From Porites lobata (taxonomy: Eukaryota > Cnidaria > Anthozoa > Scleractinia > Poritidae), in contig CALNXK010000371.1 of the NCBI GenBank assembly GCA_942486035.1, positions 198,501 through 262,500 of the forward strand: DNA of 64,000 nt, written 5' to 3'. The position numbers were made by a program, and so were the translations under genes. Numbering within the stretch: the stretch's first letter is position 1; each line of letters opens with the position of its first letter. Positions 9,956-20,759 of the stretch are shown piece by piece. The notes beneath the pieces are model-generated. The model saw only the letters and a list, made by a program, of their open reading frames with translations. It searched no databases and was not told where the DNA came from.

Positions 9956-12900
9956 TTGCTGCCTTAATGTTCATAAAATAAACAAAATGCATATAAGAAC
10001 ATTTTCCTCCACATCTTTTGTCACAAATATTGCCGTGTAGTAAGTTTCTGCAACAAACCCATTAACAGCTGCATCTGTTGCTCCTGTTGTTTGGAGAAAT
10101 AGCTATTGCTGCTGGTGGTTATTCATCTGCGCGTGACTTGCTAAATCCTTTTCTCTTGTTTTGGGTGCGATTTCTTTTTGGTGCAAGAATTGTTCAGCAA
10201 AACGTTTAATTTTCTAGCCAGAAAGCTCATGGCAACACATGTGTTCCTTCCAGTTTTCTTTCCTTAAAATTGGCGATCGCCATCGTCGTATCTGTGTTTG
10301 TTCCTTCCATGGCTTTTAGTCTGGTATGTTCAAAAACGTTTTAGCTGTGTCTTATTCTTGCCCCATCAAAACAACTTCTGATGGCTCTCTTACCTCAATA
10401 CCACTCAGGCCTTTTTCTTCTTAATATTTCCTCATAGTAAATTTCACCTGTCTCCTATTCTTCGTTTGTCTTCAAGAAGACAGCTTCTGTAATCTGTTTT
10501 CAAATCCTGCCCCTTTGAGAGTTTCCTTTTTTAAAGGAAAACAAAATATTAGCTCTTATTTCTATCAAGCTAGTGTTGAACATGATGTTCTTTAATACAT
10601 TCAATGAAGGCCCTAGGAATAAAAATTACAAGAATATAAGTATTTTAAACTTTTTTTGCAAGGTGGTCTATTCGGCCTTAAAAATGGTTTCCAGTGGGGC
10701 CCTGTATGTTAATCATTTACTGCAAGACGTAAAAATATACCAGAAATATGAATCACTTCGTCACAACAAATAAGAGTGGCGATGAGAGTGGCGATGCGTT
10801 TGTTATTCAAAAATGAGTTAAATAAATTAATGAGCTGTTATCAGCAAATTCAACTTCCGGCATGCTCGTCCTTGGTCACAAACTTTTCTCTACGTGCATC
10901 AGTCACGGAGTAGATTATAAATAGTATATTGTTTGACCATCCCGTCACCAATCATCGTTCTAGAGTAAGGATGTTCGCGCTAAAATTTGTTTTAGTGTTT
11001 ATCTAAGAACTGAAATGCTGCAAGTAAATATCTGAAATGCAACTTTTTAGCTTGGTGAAATTATCATGTCTCTACTAACGAAATATCTCACCATAAGTGA
11101 CCGGCCACCCCATCCCCTAAAAATGTCTAAAAAGCAAACATTATATTTTAAAAAACAAGGGATGATGTTGATGTTGTTGATGTTCTCCTTTGCTCTCTCG
11201 TTCAATACATTACATGATTTGGCACAGCAGCAAGGGTTGCGTGCGTAATACGAAAGGACCGGCAGCGTACAAACGCGACTGTCCTTTAGCTAAAAAGCCA
11301 GAGAAATTTAGCCTTAAAGTCTGGCTTAATAAATTGGACCCTGCACACACAGCCCGATCCTACTTACAGGTCAGTCCTGTTGACTATGATCTTAAGGAAC
11401 ATGGTATCATCTCGGCAATGTTTGTTTTCCTCCGAGGTCTCTGAAATGAGGAGCTGTTAGCATCAGGCCTGAAAGCATCGATCACGTGTTCCAAGTTATC
11501 TTGATCCAACAACACGAATGTGACTTCTTTCTGAATGGCCAGCGGAGATTGCATCATACTGACCGCGCATGACAGCAAAACACAGAGATGCGTGTTCCTC
11601 GGTCCATGCCATCTCCGTTCAAATAAATGCGGTTACGCATTTTGTATCCATAGCGACTGGTGTAGAAACAAGGGCTGTAGAAAGATATTTGCTCCCCGCT
11701 GACTGCTTTATTTCTTCTACGTGTAAACTCACTTATTTTCCACAGCAACTGGCCATCGTAGCTTCAAAACTCTTGTTGCCTCATGTATTGGGCCGACCTG
11801 CACCTATTCCAAACAAGGTTTGTGATTGGCTGGGAAAACAATAGGGATAGTTTCATAACAATGCCCCTGTCCCTGAAAACAATAGGTAGTGTAGGTTATA
11901 GGGACCAGTGAAATAAGATGTTTGGATGGGGCAGGTTAATCGATGTATCCCTCCAAATCAGCAAAAGTGACGTTTCTAAGAGCCAGTGTGTGCTCAATAG
12001 ACTCACTACACTGCTAGCTGAATCACCAGACGCTTGAGCAGATGGGGTCGGTGCCGTGAGATTCCCTGAGGCCACTTTTCTTTCCAGGGGGGTGATTCTT
12101 TCGCTGTGCTCTCTAAGCTTTCCTCTTAACTACCTGGTTTTCGTTGTTCTGGTTTGAATTTGAGCGAGTATGTCACTGATGATACCGTCATGGTTTATGA
12201 AGATAATTATGTGGGCTTCTTGACAAGATTCTTGGATCACGAGCTTCCTTTTCTCGACTCATCCTAAGGCCATGATGAAGAAGCAATATTCAGTGATAAA
12301 CATTTTGTCTCTCCAGGTGCTCTCTCTTTTGCCTTGAGTTAAGTCCCTACAAAGAAAATAGTGATTAAAAAGCTAAAAATTATCCAGCCTCAACAACTTT
12401 GATTGGATTTTCACCCGGCACTGCCACGGGGAACACCCATATAAAAGTGACGGGGGTTCTTGTCGTCTTGCTTAAGCGTGTTCATCGCAGATTTAGGTCT
12501 CCCTTAGGGTGTTTGGGACGGAAAGTTGTTTTACTTACTCATTCAGGTATCGCTTAGGGCTGTGCATAAAGGAATTTACCAAAAACGGCCAAAAAATGCC
12601 GTGATGTCTGTTTTCGGAGTATGGTCTCCTTCAGGGACCAGTTTAAGCTTGACCCCGCACACCTACATTGCTCTCTCTTGGGAGTTTTAAATTTTAATAT
12701 TCCGACCAGCATAACAGTCACTTTCATGTGAGAGTCTACCTGGGGATTTTCAGTGACAAGAACAGAAGATGACTGCCTTAACTTGATGGTCAAGGTATGT
12801 CGACCAGCAGCCAGAAGCGTATGCTCATTTCCCACTAGCGGGAGTACCACGGGCGCATCGAGACACCCACGTCTCGAGTGCGAGCCTACTAGAAGCTCAG

Positions 12901-13499
12901 GCGTGAATTAATATGCCGAGTGGAACAATGGCTCCTCATATTGTTACGCCTAATCACAATCCCAGCAATTTTAAACATCTCTTCATTACTGATTATTGAC
13001 TCATTGCCTGTTGTAATTTTACTACAACCGAACTTTTTGTCTTTCTTTAACTGAGGAGAATTCTCTAGAAGTGATAAATGTTTACATAAAAAAGAAGGAG
13101 GGGTTTTGTTTCAAGGATCTCGTGTACCTCGGTTTTTGAGCATACCTCCTCACAGTCTCGTACAACTGGATCCTGATGATCTTACAGCTGAAACATAAAT
13201 AGAATACCATCAATGTTGCAGGATAAACTTGACCTAGACATGACATCCACACCCTGAGCCTACTGCATTTTTTTTAATTCTCAAAAACAATATTCATAAA
13301 CTATTATATCAGGACACATTGTCAATGGTAAAGTCACTCGCGAAATGAAAGTGGACGTATCCGGAACTAATCCTTTGTATTCCATATTCCTGAAGAATGT
13401 TCAGTCGCACTTTCTAATATCTGTCGGACTTTGTCATAACACTTATCGGACTTTGCAATAAACTTGAAATGGATAGTCGGAGGACAAGTAAACCCAATG
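9956..13499. other. No assigned gene
   Basis: Short open frames only. On the minus strand 10000-10330 shows glutamine-rich, broken coding-like pieces (EQFLHQKE, QQEQQMQLLMGLLQKL in different frames). These could be the second (Myb/SANT-type) gene of the Harbinger element, but this is weak. The stretch 12420-12680 is listed separately. Near 13415-13460 a short direct repeat (TGTCGGACTTTG / TATCGGACTTTG) occurs. Confidence 0.4.
12420..12680. repeat. Degenerate short tandem repeat with TTAGGG-like cores
   Basis: Blocks of the form GGTCTCCCTTAGGGTG, GGTATCGCTTAGGGCTG and GGTCTCCTTCAGGGACC recur about every 60 bp. They follow ACACCCATATAAAAGTGACG. No coding potential was seen. Confidence 0.5.
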
Positions 13500-13504
13500 A
13501 TAAG

Positions 13505-13615
13505 TGTAGGATTAGGCTTGCATTGCATGCTGGGTTTGAGGTCGGCCATCTTGAATAAACCTCGTGCTAGCTTGTGTTTACTCGGAGTCTCCTCTCTTCT
13601 TCGCCTGATACTACA
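13505..13615 (+). repeat. 5' LTR of the gypsy element
   Basis: Begins TGTAGGATTAGG and ends GATACTACA, giving TG...CA ends. It contains AATAAA at 13552-13557, the likely polyadenylation signal. At 111 bp it is short for a gypsy LTR, and no clear TATA box was seen. Confidence 0.95.
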
Positions 13616-13627
13616 TAGTGGCAGCGG
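13616..13627 (+). promoter_or_regulatory. Primer binding site, tRNA-Leu type
   Basis: TAGTGGCAGCGG lies directly after the 5' LTR. It complements the 3' end of a eukaryotic tRNA-Leu (CCGCUGCCA plus the added CCA) at 11 of 12 positions. It would prime minus-strand synthesis. The tRNA assignment comes from general knowledge of tRNA ends and no tRNA is present here to compare. Confidence 0.6.
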
Positions 13628-13656
13628 CCTTGACCCATCCAACGCCATAAAACAGA

Positions 13657-14225
13657 ATGGAAGACCAACCCGAAGATGCTCCTGCAGTTGAAAATCCGCC
13701 TCCACCCGTTAATCCACCTATACAGCCTATTCAGCCTGTAAACTCTCTCCCGCTCCCGAGCAAGTTCGAAGGAGCGAACAACCCGAATCAAGCAGACATG
13801 TGACCCAAATGGCTTCGACATTTTGAGCGCTATCGGATCGCTTCTGGTCTTCAAAACAAATCAAACCAGGAACAAGTGAGAACATTTCTCTATGCAATGG
13901 GGGATTGTGCGGATGACATCGTCAAAACGCTAAGCATAAACGAAGCAACCGCTTCCTTTGACGTAGTCAAAACAGCCCTTAATGGTTATTTTGCAGCCCG
14001 CCGCAATGTTATCGTTGAACGAGCACGGTTCAATCGACGAAGACAAAACCCCGGTGAATCCGTGGCACCTTTATTCAAGACTTATACCGCCTCGCCGAAA
14101 ATTGTGAGTACGGAACTCTGAAGGATGAACTTATAAGAGACAGAATTATTGTTGGAGTCCTCGATGTTACACTGTCCGATAATCTACAAGCTAAATCTGA
14201 CCTCACTCTCGCGGACGCTGCTCGC
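13657..14225 (+). pseudogene. gag: gag region of the gypsy element, broken
   Basis: Starts at ATG 13657 with a proline-rich N-terminus. An in-frame TGA at 13801-13803 sits where a Trp codon is expected, just before PKWLRHFERYRIASGL, a conserved capsid segment of gypsy Gag proteins. The frame stays open to 14121. A one-base loss near 14065 moves the true continuation (QDLYRLAENCEYGTLKDEL) to the frame used by the following pol reading. Gag assembles the particle that packages the RNA. Both breaks block full-length Gag from this copy. Confidence 0.85.
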
Positions 14226-16430
14226 ATGAGCAGACAAGCCGAAGCAAGTAAACAAAATCGCACCGTAGTGCGTGGGGTAGAGACTCAAAACGAAGTTTAT
14301 TACGTTAGCCAGCCACGCTCTCACAACAAGCAACAAGCAACAAACAACCAACCTGTACGTCCAGAAAAAAAAGAGCTCTCCAAGAATGACCGTCCCTGTT
14401 TTTGGTGTGGACGCCAGAACCATGACAGGAAGTATTGCCCCGCTAGAGACACTATTTGTAATAACTGCAACAAAAAGGGACATTTCCAGTCTGTCTGTCT
14501 CAGCATGAAATCGTATCCGAGAAAGGTACATGCAGTAGAAGAAGAAGAGGAGGAAGACATACACTTCCTCGGTGAGATCGGCAGTCATAAGAACTATTGG
14601 TCTGCACAGATAGGAGTGAATGGTCGTACAACACGCTTCAAACTTGACACGGGGGCGGCAGTTACTCTTCTTAGCGATGATGTACCGTGGCTACAAGATG
14701 TTGAATTAATTAAGACATGCCAGTTTCTACGCGGTCTTGGAAACACTCAACTGCCTGTGAAAGGTCTGTTCTATGCGACACTTGAGTACAGACAATCAAA
14801 GTTAACTGAGCCTATATATGTGGTGCATACTCAGAAGTGTTCGTTACTCAGCAGGAGAGCCTGCGTTGAACTAGGGCTCATAAGACGTGCTGACAAAGAT
14901 GTTGAAGAGGTGAACACGGGGCCAACAGATTTCAAAGCCGAATTTCCAGCGCTCTTCAGCGGACTGGGAAAGCTGAAGACTGAATGCCACATAACACATC
15001 GCCCTGATGCTATTCCTTTCTGTCTCTACAATCCAAGAAAGATCCCCCATCCACTGCTTCCAAAGGTAAAAGGTCAGATAGAAACAATGCTTCAGCAAGG
15101 AGTGATCTCGCCGGTAACAGCGCCAACTGAATGGTGTGCCGGTATCGTCCCTGTCCTTAAACCAAATGGCAGTGTACGTATCTGTGTTGACCTGACTCAC
15201 CTTAACAAAGCAGTCCAGCGTGAAATACACCCAATGCCTTCAGTGGATGAGAACCTCGCTAAACTGGGAGACAGTAAGATCTTCTCCAAACTCGACGCCA
15301 ACAGTGGGTTTTGGCAGATTCCCTTGGATGACGAATCAAAACTGCTCACAACCTTTGTCACACCATTTGGACGTTTTTGTTTTAACAGACTGCCATTTGG
15401 CATCAGCTCTGCGCCAGAGATCTTCCAACGCACTATGTCCAAGATACTTGAGGGCTCGGAAGGGACACTCTGTCAGATGGATGATGTCCTCCTTCACGGG
15501 GTGGACCAGTCAGAACATGATGGACGCGTACGAGCTGTCCATCACCGCCTGCAAGACGCTGGGTTGACCCTTAATGACAAATGTGAGTTTTCACGATCTT
15601 CAATTCGATTCCTCGCTCACATCATTGATTGCTCTGGACTCCATGCAGACCCACAGAAGACCACCGCTGTGACCCAATTCCCAGTTCCTTCAGATATCGC
15701 CGGGATACAGCGATTCATGGGGATGGTAAACCATCTTGGGAAGTTTATTCCCCACCTGGCTGACCTCAGTGACCCCTTCCGTCAATTATTACGCAAAGAC
15801 AGTGTTTGGGTTTGGGGTGAACCCCAGCAAAAAGCCTTTGAGCAGATCAAGCAAGCATTAGTGTTACCGACAGTCCTGGCGCATTACAATCCAAACCGCC
15901 CAACGATCATTTCAGCAGATGCTTCCAACACAGGACTTGGTGCGGTATTATTTCAGGTTCAGGACGATGGACAGCGCCGTCCAGTGTGTTACGCGTCAAG
16001 ATCTCTCAGTGACACAGAGAAACGTTATGCCGTAATTGAGAAAGAAGCGCTTGCGACTACGTGGGCTAGTGAGAGGTTCTCTGATTACGTGTTCGGCATC
16101 CCTTTCACCCTAGAAACAGATCACAAACCACTTACTGTACTCCTGAATTCATCGGAGCTCTCAAAGATGCCCTCCCGTATCCTTCGTTTCCGCCTGAGAC
16201 TTATGAGATACAACTATCATGTTCAATATGTACCAGGAAAACGTCAAGTCACTGCAGATACACTCTCAAGTGCTCCTGTTGCCCTGCCAGGGCTAGACGA
16301 TAAGCTACTTGTTGAAGAAGTAGAGGCCTTCTCAACTCGGACAACTTCCTGTCTCCCTACCACGCCAAACCGACTACAGCAGATAAGAGATGCACAGAAG
16401 ACAGACGAAGAATGCTCCCTTTTAAGATGA
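14226..16430 (+). pseudogene. pol: Zinc knuckles, protease, reverse transcriptase and RNase H of the gypsy element
   Basis: A 734-codon open frame; the upstream sequence in this frame is Gag, so the ATG is only the first Met of the frame. Two CCHC knuckles (CFWCGRQNHDRKYC and CNNCNKKGHFQSVC) lie near residues 58-91. The aspartic protease site DTGA is near residue 140. The RT has LDANSGFWQIPL (~355) and QMDD in the catalytic loop (~416). RNase H has SADAS (~562) and ETDHKPL (~630). The frame ends at TGA 16428-16430, where an Arg codon CGA is the likely ancestor. The domains would process Gag-Pol, copy RNA to DNA and remove the RNA strand. The TGA separates them from integrase. Confidence 0.9.
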
Positions 16431-16458
16431 TATTGCCTTCAAGGATGCCCCCCCCTAC

Positions 16459-17739
16459 ATGCCTCACCAACCGGTACGGCGCCCATATTGGGAAAGCAGA
16501 AGCCACCTCACGATTGTTGATGACCTACTCCTTTATGATGATCGTATACTAATTCCAAGGAGTATGCGACTACAAATCCTCAACTGCATTCACACTGGTC
16601 ACCTAGGTCTGACTAAGTGTAGATCCAGGGCACGCACTTCCGTATGGTGGCCAGGACTCTCCACTCAAATCGGTGAATTGATCTCCCGATGCCACACATG
16701 TGCTAAGGAACAACCAACGCCCAGAGAACCACTTATACCTTCGTCCTTCCCAGCCCGCCCCTGGGAGAGGGTTGCAGCAGACCTGTATGATTTTCAAGGA
16801 AGAAAATACATCATCGTGGTTGACTATTACTCAAGGTGGTTTGACATCATGGAACTCCTTGATGAGACTTCACATTCAGTCATAAAAGCACTCAAGGAGG
16901 TTTTCGCCACACATGGCATTCCAGATGTCATAATGTCAGACAACGGGCCACAGTATAGTGCAGAGGCCTTTCGACAGTTTGTAGCAGCATACCATTTCAC
17001 ACATGTTACTAGTTCACCCAAATTCCCCCAGGCGAACGGCGAAGTCGAAAGAGCCATTCGCACAGCAAAGTCCAAGCTGAGAAAAAACAAAGACATCTTC
17101 AGCGCCCTCTTGACTTACAGGTCAACTCCTCTACAGAATGGCTACTCACCCAGTGAACTACTGATGGGACGCCGTCTGCAAACGCAGCTACCAACTCATC
17201 CAGGCAACTTGTACCCTAATGTGCAGATAAAAGACCGCCAGTTAGTAGAAGAAAACGAAAGCTCGTATCGGTTGAACCAACAGCCCAACTTTGACAAGCG
17301 TCATAAAGCAAAGGAACTGCCAACACTTGAACGAGGTGACCGAGTTTGGATAAGACATCAAGTTCGGTATGGCCTGGTGACAGAGAAAACTGAGAAACCC
17401 CGATCTTACCTAGTCACTACAGAAAAGGGCACACTCCGACGAAACCGCTCTGCCTTAGTAGCTGCAGCAAAACCCGCTGAGTCCGAACAACACTCAGCCA
17501 TGCCAGCTGGTGATGTCAATCCTGCCTCGCCAGTACATGTCACTCCTGTATTGCCAGTGCCCAGCACTCCGCCAAGGCCTCAGACTCCGCAGGTGCCCCC
17601 ATCACCACAGAGAGCTGTGCCAGTAGCTACCCTCGGAACAACACTGGAAGAGTGCGTACCTCCACGAAGTCCAAACCCTGCAGGCCTGACAACTCGGTCA
17701 GGAAGAACTGTGAGGCCTCCAGAACGCTTGAATCTTTAG
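16459..17739 (+). pseudogene. pol: Integrase of the gypsy element, cut off from pol by a frameshift
   Basis: Open for 426 codons after a +1 shift in the C-run at ~16447-16454. The N-terminal HHCC zinc site is HTGHLG near residue 44 and CHTC near 78. The catalytic triad is visible as D in ADLYDF (~107), D in SDNGPQ (~161) and E in NGEVER (~194). A proline-rich C-terminal tail (about residues 345-410) precedes the stop at 17737-17739. The enzyme inserts element DNA into the host. All catalytic residues are retained, so the defect is only the break from the upstream polyprotein. Confidence 0.9.
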
Positions 17740-17846
17740 TTGAACATTGAACTGTGTGTGCTTTAGAGCTTCACATGAACATTTTGATTTGTGGTTATTT
17801 TTCCTCTTGTTGTTCGTTTGTTGTATTTACCTAGCTTTCCCTTTAT

Positions 17847-17858
17847 GGGGGGGGGGGG
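17847..17858 (+). promoter_or_regulatory. Polypurine tract
   Basis: Twelve consecutive G (followed by A) end directly before the 3' LTR. This is the expected position and composition of the plus-strand primer. A pure G-run is unusual; most are A/G mixed. Confidence 0.8.
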
Positions 17859-17859
17859 A

Positions 17860-17970
17860 TGTAGGATTAGGCTTGCATTGCATGCTGGGTTTGAGGTCGG
17901 CCATCTTGAATAAACCTCGTGCTAGCTTGTGTTTAATCGGAGTCTCCTCTCTTCTTCGCCTGATACTACA
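17860..17970 (+). repeat. 3' LTR of the gypsy element
   Basis: Identical to the 5' LTR except for A at 17936. It is followed by the ATAAG target duplication at 17971-17975. Confidence 0.95.
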
Positions 17971-17975
17971 ATAAG

Positions 17976-18770
17976 TATCATCGTCAACAACAACAGAAAA
18001 CCCCTTGTTGAACAAATTGTATCTCAGTCACATCAGTTACCAAAAGATTCCCTCACAAAATTAGCACAACAGGAAGTAAGAAGTGAAAGGTTAAAGGAAC
18101 TCGAACACAGGGTAGAGCGTATTAAGGAGATGGAACCGAGAAAGCCTCAGTAAGCCTTAGATCTGGGGGCAGAAAAGGGATATCAAAATGGCTTACAGTG
18201 CTTCCTTTTCAGAATTTTAGGAATTTGGGCTTTAATCTGAATAAGAGGGAGTTGCGTGATGCTGTTAAACTCGGTGCAGTACTACCGGCCAGTGGAAGAT
18301 ATCGCCTCCTCATGTGCTGCTGGGGAAGCCTTCACGGTTGATCACTCTATGATTTGCAAACTAGGAGGTTTAACACTAAAATGAGCTAGAGATCTGGAAG
18401 CTGAATTCCTGAGTATGGTGTGCAGCGATGTCGCTAATAAAGCTCACGATGCGATGTTAGATATCCACGCACGTACGTTCTGGGAACGCCATCGATCAGC
18501 ATTCTTCGATATGAGGATCTGTCACCCTGATGCTGTATCGTATAGGGACCTATAGCCACAATAAATTGTATCATAGTCGTTTAGGACAGCTGATTGCCAT
18601 CGAAAAAGGGGAGGAGTATGCCAAAACCATCTCATGGATAAGAACCAGAACCTTATTCGCACTCTTGAGATCTGCATTAGTTTGTCTTAGCTCTAGGATA
18701 AGAAGAGTGCCATGTGACATTAAGAATGTTGATTTTAACGTGGAAGTTATTGAAGGAGCCATCCAATAAG
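17976..18770 (+). pseudogene. C-terminal part of an older retroelement polyprotein, interrupted by the gypsy element
   Basis: Broken plus-strand frames in order: PLVEQIVSQSHQLPKDSL and a charged helix to TAA at 18151-18153; LNKRELRDAVKL; GEAFTVDHSMICKLGG (a C...H..C cluster); LDIHARTFWERHRSAFFDMR; and YHSRLGQLIAIEKGEEYAKT with ISWIRTRTLFALLRSALVCL. This series occurs in multicopy RT-encoding proteins of cnidarian genomes (my recollection of the family). The DIHAR..W.....AFFD(V/M)R segment suggests a nuclease-like fold, which is inference. A ~120-bp internal piece present in the family is missing near 18560. With one ATAAG removed, the frame before the gypsy 5' LTR (WIVGGQVNPMIS) runs into it. 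Confidence 0.65.
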
Positions 18771-19206
18771 ACTATTGATGTGTTTCTTAATCTTTAGTTA
18801 CGTCTTCTTATCGGGAAATTGGTACGGAAAATGAACAGCAATAGATATATATCCTGCCTCATGGATCAGAAACTTATCCGTATTACTAGAATCAGCGCAT
18901 TGACGTCTATGTCATCCACTGAGAGTTTTGACTTTATTTTTTATAATTATGTGATGTTTTGGATTGTTTAATATCGAAGGGGTTTGCCGAAATTTTGTAT
19001 TGTTATTGATTAAAAAAAAACACAAAAACAATAACAATAATAATTATCATCATAATAATAGTAGATAATAATAAAAATAGATTCTGCCGCATATTTACTT
19101 CTCTAGTCTCTGTTTAACGTTAAATGTGAGCGTTAAAAAAAGTCATAAAAATGTTTGGGCCTTCAAGTGGTCAGTTGTGCTTGAATTACGACGAATGATC
19201 TCAAAT

Positions 19207-19490
19207 CAAAATCAGTGCAACTATTATTGAACAAACAACTTGTCTATTGACATTCCTTTGAAGTACAGTACTATACATAATGAAAACAGAGTTGTTGCAA
19301 TAAAGCTATTAAACTTTTTATGTACAGTGTTCTTTCTCAACATAACAAATAATTCAAATAAAACAATAAAAAATCTACCTTTTCTTCAAAAACAATGTTC
19401 TTCATTGATAATGGATCAGGGAGATATAATTTTGTAAATAAAAATCACATGGCCAAACTGCGCCTGTAACTCGACCCTGCAAAATCTACA
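19207..19490. repeat. Dispersed repeat, copy 2 (copy 1 at 9671-9955)
   Basis: Same orientation and order of blocks as copy 1. The flanking sequence is unrelated. The preceding ~90 bp (18995-19080) is A/T-rich with AATAAT runs. Confidence 0.85.
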
Positions 19491-20381
19491 CTTCAGGTCA
19501 AATGAGAGACTACAATTTTTTAGGTAATTATAGGCCAGGTTTTTTTCTTTATTTGGTTTGCAATGCATGTAGAATAAGTTCTTCTCAGTGATGTTACTGG
19601 TCGTGGCTAATGCTTGACCTGAATTTACTGACGGTAATTTTTTTTCTCGCAAAACTGAGTTCTGTATGATACCTGACACAACAGCAAAGATTCCTGACCA
19701 GCTAAAAGCACTTTACTCATCTGCCACTTCGGGTACCATAAGGCTTTAAACTGCCCGCCTTTGGTGATTTTGTGGAGAGGTATTGTCCTGGGGTGGAAGT
19801 GGAGGCGATACTTATGACGTTGCAGCGTGGTGAGGATTTGCAACCTTGATGAAGCAAACTCCTCCTCGAAAACGTTTTTTTTTTTGTTTTTATTTGCCTC
19901 CTTCTTCGTTTATTATTAAACTGCTTTATTCGTTCAGATATCCTGTGGTTGTTATGATATTTTTTGCAGGGCACAAAAAAGAATTGTCATTTTCTGATCT
20001 AAGCCTCTGTTTCGATCATGTTTCCACTCAAACTAGCTTTTTTTCTTGTCTCTTGACTAATTTCTTAAATGCACAAGGTTCCTGGTTTTTCCTTTCGTGG
20101 ATAATTGTGCGAAAATGACCTGATTTTTTGCCATCTGTGTATCTCCACATAACAAGTTTTAAAGGAGTAAAGAATGTGTCAGTCCTCTCACTTTATGATC
20201 TCAGTCTTATATCCTTATGCCTGGGGTGGAATTAAAGACGATGCCGGTGGGGCTGGGGCATGGGCAATCTCGTCCTAGAGTAGGCTCTTTTGTACTCTAC
20301 AGCAAGAGACGGTCCCACATTTAAACTTCCATGTCCCGGAGCTGGGCGAGGTCGTAGCTAATGTCTGTTGTGGCAGTACTC
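19491..20381. other. No assigned gene
   Basis: AT-rich sequence with short open frames on both strands and no recognisable motif. The right part (about 20280-20381) would be the region downstream of the integrase fragment on the minus strand and could include its LTR, but no second LTR was found. Confidence 0.5.
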
Positions 20382-20757
20382 TTACCCATCTTCTGCTTGA
20401 ACTACATAGGACTTTGGAATGTGATGAAGTCTCACTACCGTTACTGGTTTCTTTTCTGTGGAATAGGTCAAAGGCTGCATTTGCACCTTTGTTCCAGGCT
20501 GTAGTTTCTTAATTTTTCTGCTTGTATTTCGGTCAAGGTACATCTTCTGATACTCTTTGGTCTTCTTCAGGTACCTGGAGACATCCTTTGGTTGACAGTA
20601 GCTGGTTGAAGCAAGCTGTCCATAATCGGTAGATCGTTTCCCAGTAGACGACTCATCAGGAGCTGCGCTGGCGACAGTTGAATTAGCATCTGGTAGTGGT
20701 TTCCTTCGGTAGTCTGGCAATGTTTGTCACTGTTCTTTCGCCATAGAGTTGTGAGTC
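20382..20757 (-). pseudogene. Second gypsy element: integrase C-terminal fragment
   Basis: Minus-strand frame with KEYQKMYLDRNTSRKIKKLQ, then PGTKVQMQPLT and HIPKSYVVQAEDG. The pattern QK.Y.DR....(L/I)..L.PG..V.(V/M)QP..........V......P.SYVV....G is the C-terminal segment of Ty3/gypsy integrases, where it contacts DNA. The catalytic core is absent and a frame change lies near 20725. This copy differs in sequence from the element at 13.5 kb. Confidence 0.7.
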
Positions 20758-20759
20758 AT

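Larger units (their letters stand above)
13505..17970 (+). mobile_element. Ty3/gypsy LTR retrotransposon, near full length, 4466 bp
   Basis: Both LTRs are present (111 bp each, one mismatch: C at 13581 versus A at 17936). The insert is flanked by a perfect 5-bp target duplication ATAAG (13500-13504 and 17971-17975). Internal order is primer site, gag, two zinc knuckles, protease, reverse transcriptase, RNase H, integrase, polypurine tract. Integrase after RNase H places it in Ty3/gypsy. The gag-pol fusion, double CCHC knuckle and very short LTRs suggest a Mag-like lineage (inference). Breaks: TGA 13801-13803, a frameshift near 14065, TGA 16428-16430, and one extra C in a C-run at ~16447-16454. 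The near-identical LTRs indicate a recent insertion despite these breaks. Confidence 0.95.

Noticed and set aside
12480..12620. Interstitial telomeric repeat (TTAGGG-like)
   Set aside because: TTAGGG occurs once per ~60-bp degenerate unit, not in direct tandem.
12554..12850. Minus-strand frame with a beta-rich pattern (AAGRHTLTIKLRQ)
   Set aside because: It looked briefly like an extracellular beta-sandwich domain, but no conserved landmarks or exon borders support it, and part overlaps the degenerate tandem repeat.
14184..15230. Minus-strand open frames across the gypsy pol
   Set aside because: They are antisense to a clear pol reading with catalytic motifs and have no motifs of their own.
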